Origin: Nigrospora sphaerica
Taxonomy: Eukaryota; Ascomycota; Sordariomycetes; Amphisphaeriales; Apiosporaceae
Assembly: GCA_018287875.1 (NCBI GenBank)
Contig: JAGVVL010000021.1
Span: 744,001-808,000, forward strand
DNA: 64,000 nucleotides
Direction: 5' to 3'
The translations under genes were made by a program, and so were the position numbers. The notes beneath the pieces are model-generated. The model had not been told where the DNA came from. It did not search any database and was given only the letters and a program-made list of their open reading frames with translations. This document shows positions 61,818-64,000 of this stretch, one piece after another; position 1 is the first letter of the stretch; each line of letters begins with the position of its first letter.

Positions 61818-64000
61818 ATGGACAGCTCCAAAGAAATCATGGTCGAAGAAAGTCTGCTAATGCTAGGTGCGCTCAAAGCGAGCCAGGTCAAGCAGTTCCA
61901 GAAAGACATCCGTTCTTGCCCGTCTGAGGCGAAGAAGTACGAGCTATGTCTAAGCAAACGCGACGAGCTGCTGAAGACGAAGAACGGCTTGGAGATCGAG
62001 TGCGCATACTACGAACCGACCTTTTCTGAGTCGGCGACGTACAAGGTATCGAGGAATTCAGATGAAACATGGCAGGAGTTCGTGGGTACTGCGGCCCAAG
62101 GATCTAAGAACCGGCTTAGAATCACCAGAGAATTGGGAAAGGTGGCAGGCCGTTGGGGGAAGGACTTGATCCAATACTATTCCGTTGGAGAACGGGGAGT
62201 CAATTTCGCTATTCAATTCGCCCTGACGGCAAAACAACACTCGAACTGGAGTCAAATTCTGCCTAGGTTTCAACAACTGGTATGGCGGCGTATCGGACTG
62301 TCGGCGCACGGCAGGCACACGTTCTGCCACCCCTCGAATTGACGGATCTGACTAATGCGAGGTTGTGGACAACTGACGGCCCCTACGTGAAACAAAACGA
62401 CCCCGAAGAAGTCTCACTTCCCTTTACAACGTTGAACGCAGAGCAATTGCCACATGGATACGGTTTCGACCGTTTTGGGCTTATCGTCCCCCAAAGGCTT
62501 GCTCTCCAGAACGGCATCAATGGCACTCGCGTACGAAATTTGATGGTCCCAACGTCGGACATGAAGTCGGGCAAAACCACAAGTACAGCAGACGACAGGA
62601 TCTGGAGTGCTACAGACACCAGCTGCTCCGAAGCCACAAGCGACACAACACCACAAGCTCGAGTTGACAGCCCTGCGCTATGCTGCACAAGCGCAGCATT
62701 CCGCTCCATCATCAACGTGTCTTATGACGGTACGGATGACGGGACCGAAGAAGCGTTCATAGAGGAAGCAAACGGCCCTGACACCAACGGCATTTCTGTC
62801 GGTGGCTCCATCGCCATCGATACGGCACCTACTAATGTTCCTTTGAGGCGAAGCCTTCGGAGTTCAGTGAAACATTACAGCAACAATAGCGACAGTGGTG
62901 GTGACGGCGTCGGCGGCGAAGACTACGACGACGACAGCAGTGCTTATCAGCATAAGAAGGCAATCTTCAAATCGACATCTCGGCGCAAAGGGTGTGGCGG
63001 AGCTAGGAATAACAGGAATACCCATCAGAACTTGGTCCGAGGGAAAAAGAAGGCTGCTCCACGCTCGGAAAAGTACGGATCGAATATGGGACGACTGAAG
63101 ACTCTTGCCGCCAAGTTGTCACATATTCCAGCGAGTGGTTCTACGGCGCCAATGAATATCACTCCAGTTTCTTCAAAACGGAAGCGGGCGACATCGTTGC
63201 CTCCGGATATCCCACGAAGTCATCCGTCCAAAAGACAAAAGCCAGATGGACGAGCATTTGGCGTGGCTCCTGAGCTTGCACAGAGCCATGACTCTGGTTT
63301 ACATCCCGCCTGCGACTCGGTAACGGACGAGGAGTACCTGGCTCAGGCCATTTCTGAAGTATGGCAAAGATCGAAGGACGGATCGAGCAGCCGGGGCTCT
63401 CAAACCGCCCTTTGCTTGCTTCCAGTTTTACAAGCTTGCAAACACCCTTGTACGGACGAAGGGATTGGAATGGTGGATGCACAAGTCTTGAGTGGACACC
63501 AAGCCAAGATTTTACTTGACTCGACAACCCCAGACGTCCCCATTATTATGGAGCACCAGCAGCACTTTCGATGGAAATCTCCGGGTAGGCCAATCCTGGA
63601 GTTTTTTGAATGGATAGGGGACCACAGCCGGACAGTCTCTGTTCAGGTACCTTCTCTGGACGCGAGCAAATGTTCCTACGAGTCGCACAGTGTACAAGAA
63701 GTCTACCAACGATTTCTCCCTGGCGAAGAAACGGACAATCCTTGGAATTTGCTCGACTGCAGCTGCCCCGTGCCCTCCACACTGCCCGACTGTTTGACAG
63801 GTAGAAACTGCCAGCTTCTAGCCCAGGTTCGGGACACAGTACTCAATGGAGGCAGTGCGGAAAGGGCCGTGGCTAACAGGGAAGAGTGGGCCAAATGGAG
63901 AAATCTGGAGAGCTGGGCACTTCTATCCGAAGGGGGTCATTGCACAGCGCCGCATACGGACAGCCACGGTCTCGGCACGTGGATCACTATTCAGGATGGT
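61818..64000 (+). CDS. JmjC-type protein, C-terminus beyond the window
   Basis: The first exon (from 61818, MDSSKEIMVEESLLMLGALK) encodes a helical region (VKQFQKDIRSCPSEAKKYEL) ending near QHSNWSQILPRFQQL. A second frame is open from about 62282 to the window edge without a stop (570 or more codons). Joining 62279 to 62315 is in phase, but the 35-bp intron would be short; alternatively an ATG at 62282 starts a separate gene. The second frame has LPPLELTDLTNARLWTTDGP, a long disordered Ser/Asp-rich part with KRKR and KRQK basic clusters (nuclear signals), then PWNLLDCSCPVPS and SEGGHCTAPHTDSHGLGTW, whose His-x-Asp is the Fe(II)-binding pair of JmjC domains. A histone demethylase or other hydroxylase role is inferred. 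Confidence 0.6.

Noticed and set aside
1..64000. tRNA, rRNA or other structured RNA genes
   Set aside because: No B-box-like GGTTCRANNC with a matching A-box and acceptor pairing was found on either strand by eye; a tRNA scan would settle this.

Overview
The window looks like a repeat-rich, probably accessory segment of a filamentous ascomycete (Pezizomycotina) genome. The evidence is short introns of about 45-65 bp with GTRNGT donors, CTAAC/CTGAC branch sites and YAG acceptors, plus typical fungal families: GT31-like glycosyltransferase, Zn2Cys6 regulator, PNP/NB-ARC/TPR NLR-like protein, HET domain, fungal rhodopsin-like membrane protein and JmjC protein. Tad-type LINEs, pogo/Fot and Tc1 elements add to this. 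The species cannot be named from the sequence. Many element copies carry C-to-T or G-to-A nonsense changes like those left by repeat-induced point mutation (RIP).

Layout. 0-2.9 kb: a small secreted cysteine-rich protein and a two-exon GT31-like gene. 2.9-10.1 kb: two diverged direct copies of a non-coding repeat flanking about 3 kb that holds a broken four-exon gene. 10.3-15.1 kb: a chain of unrelated minisatellites and purine or pyrimidine tracts. 15.4-17.8 kb: a convergent pair of multi-exon genes, one for a coiled-coil protein and one with a MADS-box-like N-terminus. 18.4-19.9 kb: rearranged pieces of an RNase H-bearing LINE. 21.2-22.0 kb: a solo LTR beside a HET-domain relic. 22.0-26.9 and 33.1-38.0 kb: two near full-length Tad-like LINEs bracketing a complete four-exon BAH-PHD gene (27.1-28.6 kb), a TPR relic, an RNase T1-like pseudogene, a 5'-truncated rhodopsin-like gene and a Harbinger-like MITE. 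39.1-41.3 kb: an NLR-like gene that has lost most of its N-terminal nucleoside-phosphorylase domain. 41.5-45.6 kb: a mariner-like MITE, a coiled-coil protein and a complete pogo/Fot element. 46.1-47.2 kb: a charged protein with a duplicated motif. 47.6-51.8 kb: nested fragments of a LINE and several pogo-like elements, including one with 285-bp terminal inverted repeats. 52.3-55.3 kb: a solo LTR identical to the first but inverted, next to an intact Zn2Cys6 regulator. 56.6-57.9 kb: a Tc1 element. The remainder holds small hypothetical genes, a LINE 3' relic and a JmjC-type gene running off the right edge.

The host genes do not form a pathway. The recurring themes are conflict and recognition (effector-like protein, NLR-like protein, HET relic, secreted RNase relic) and chromatin (a BAH-PHD reader-like protein and a JmjC protein), embedded in decaying transposons. 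All splice models are inferred by eye from splice consensus and reading phase; no transcript or database evidence was available.
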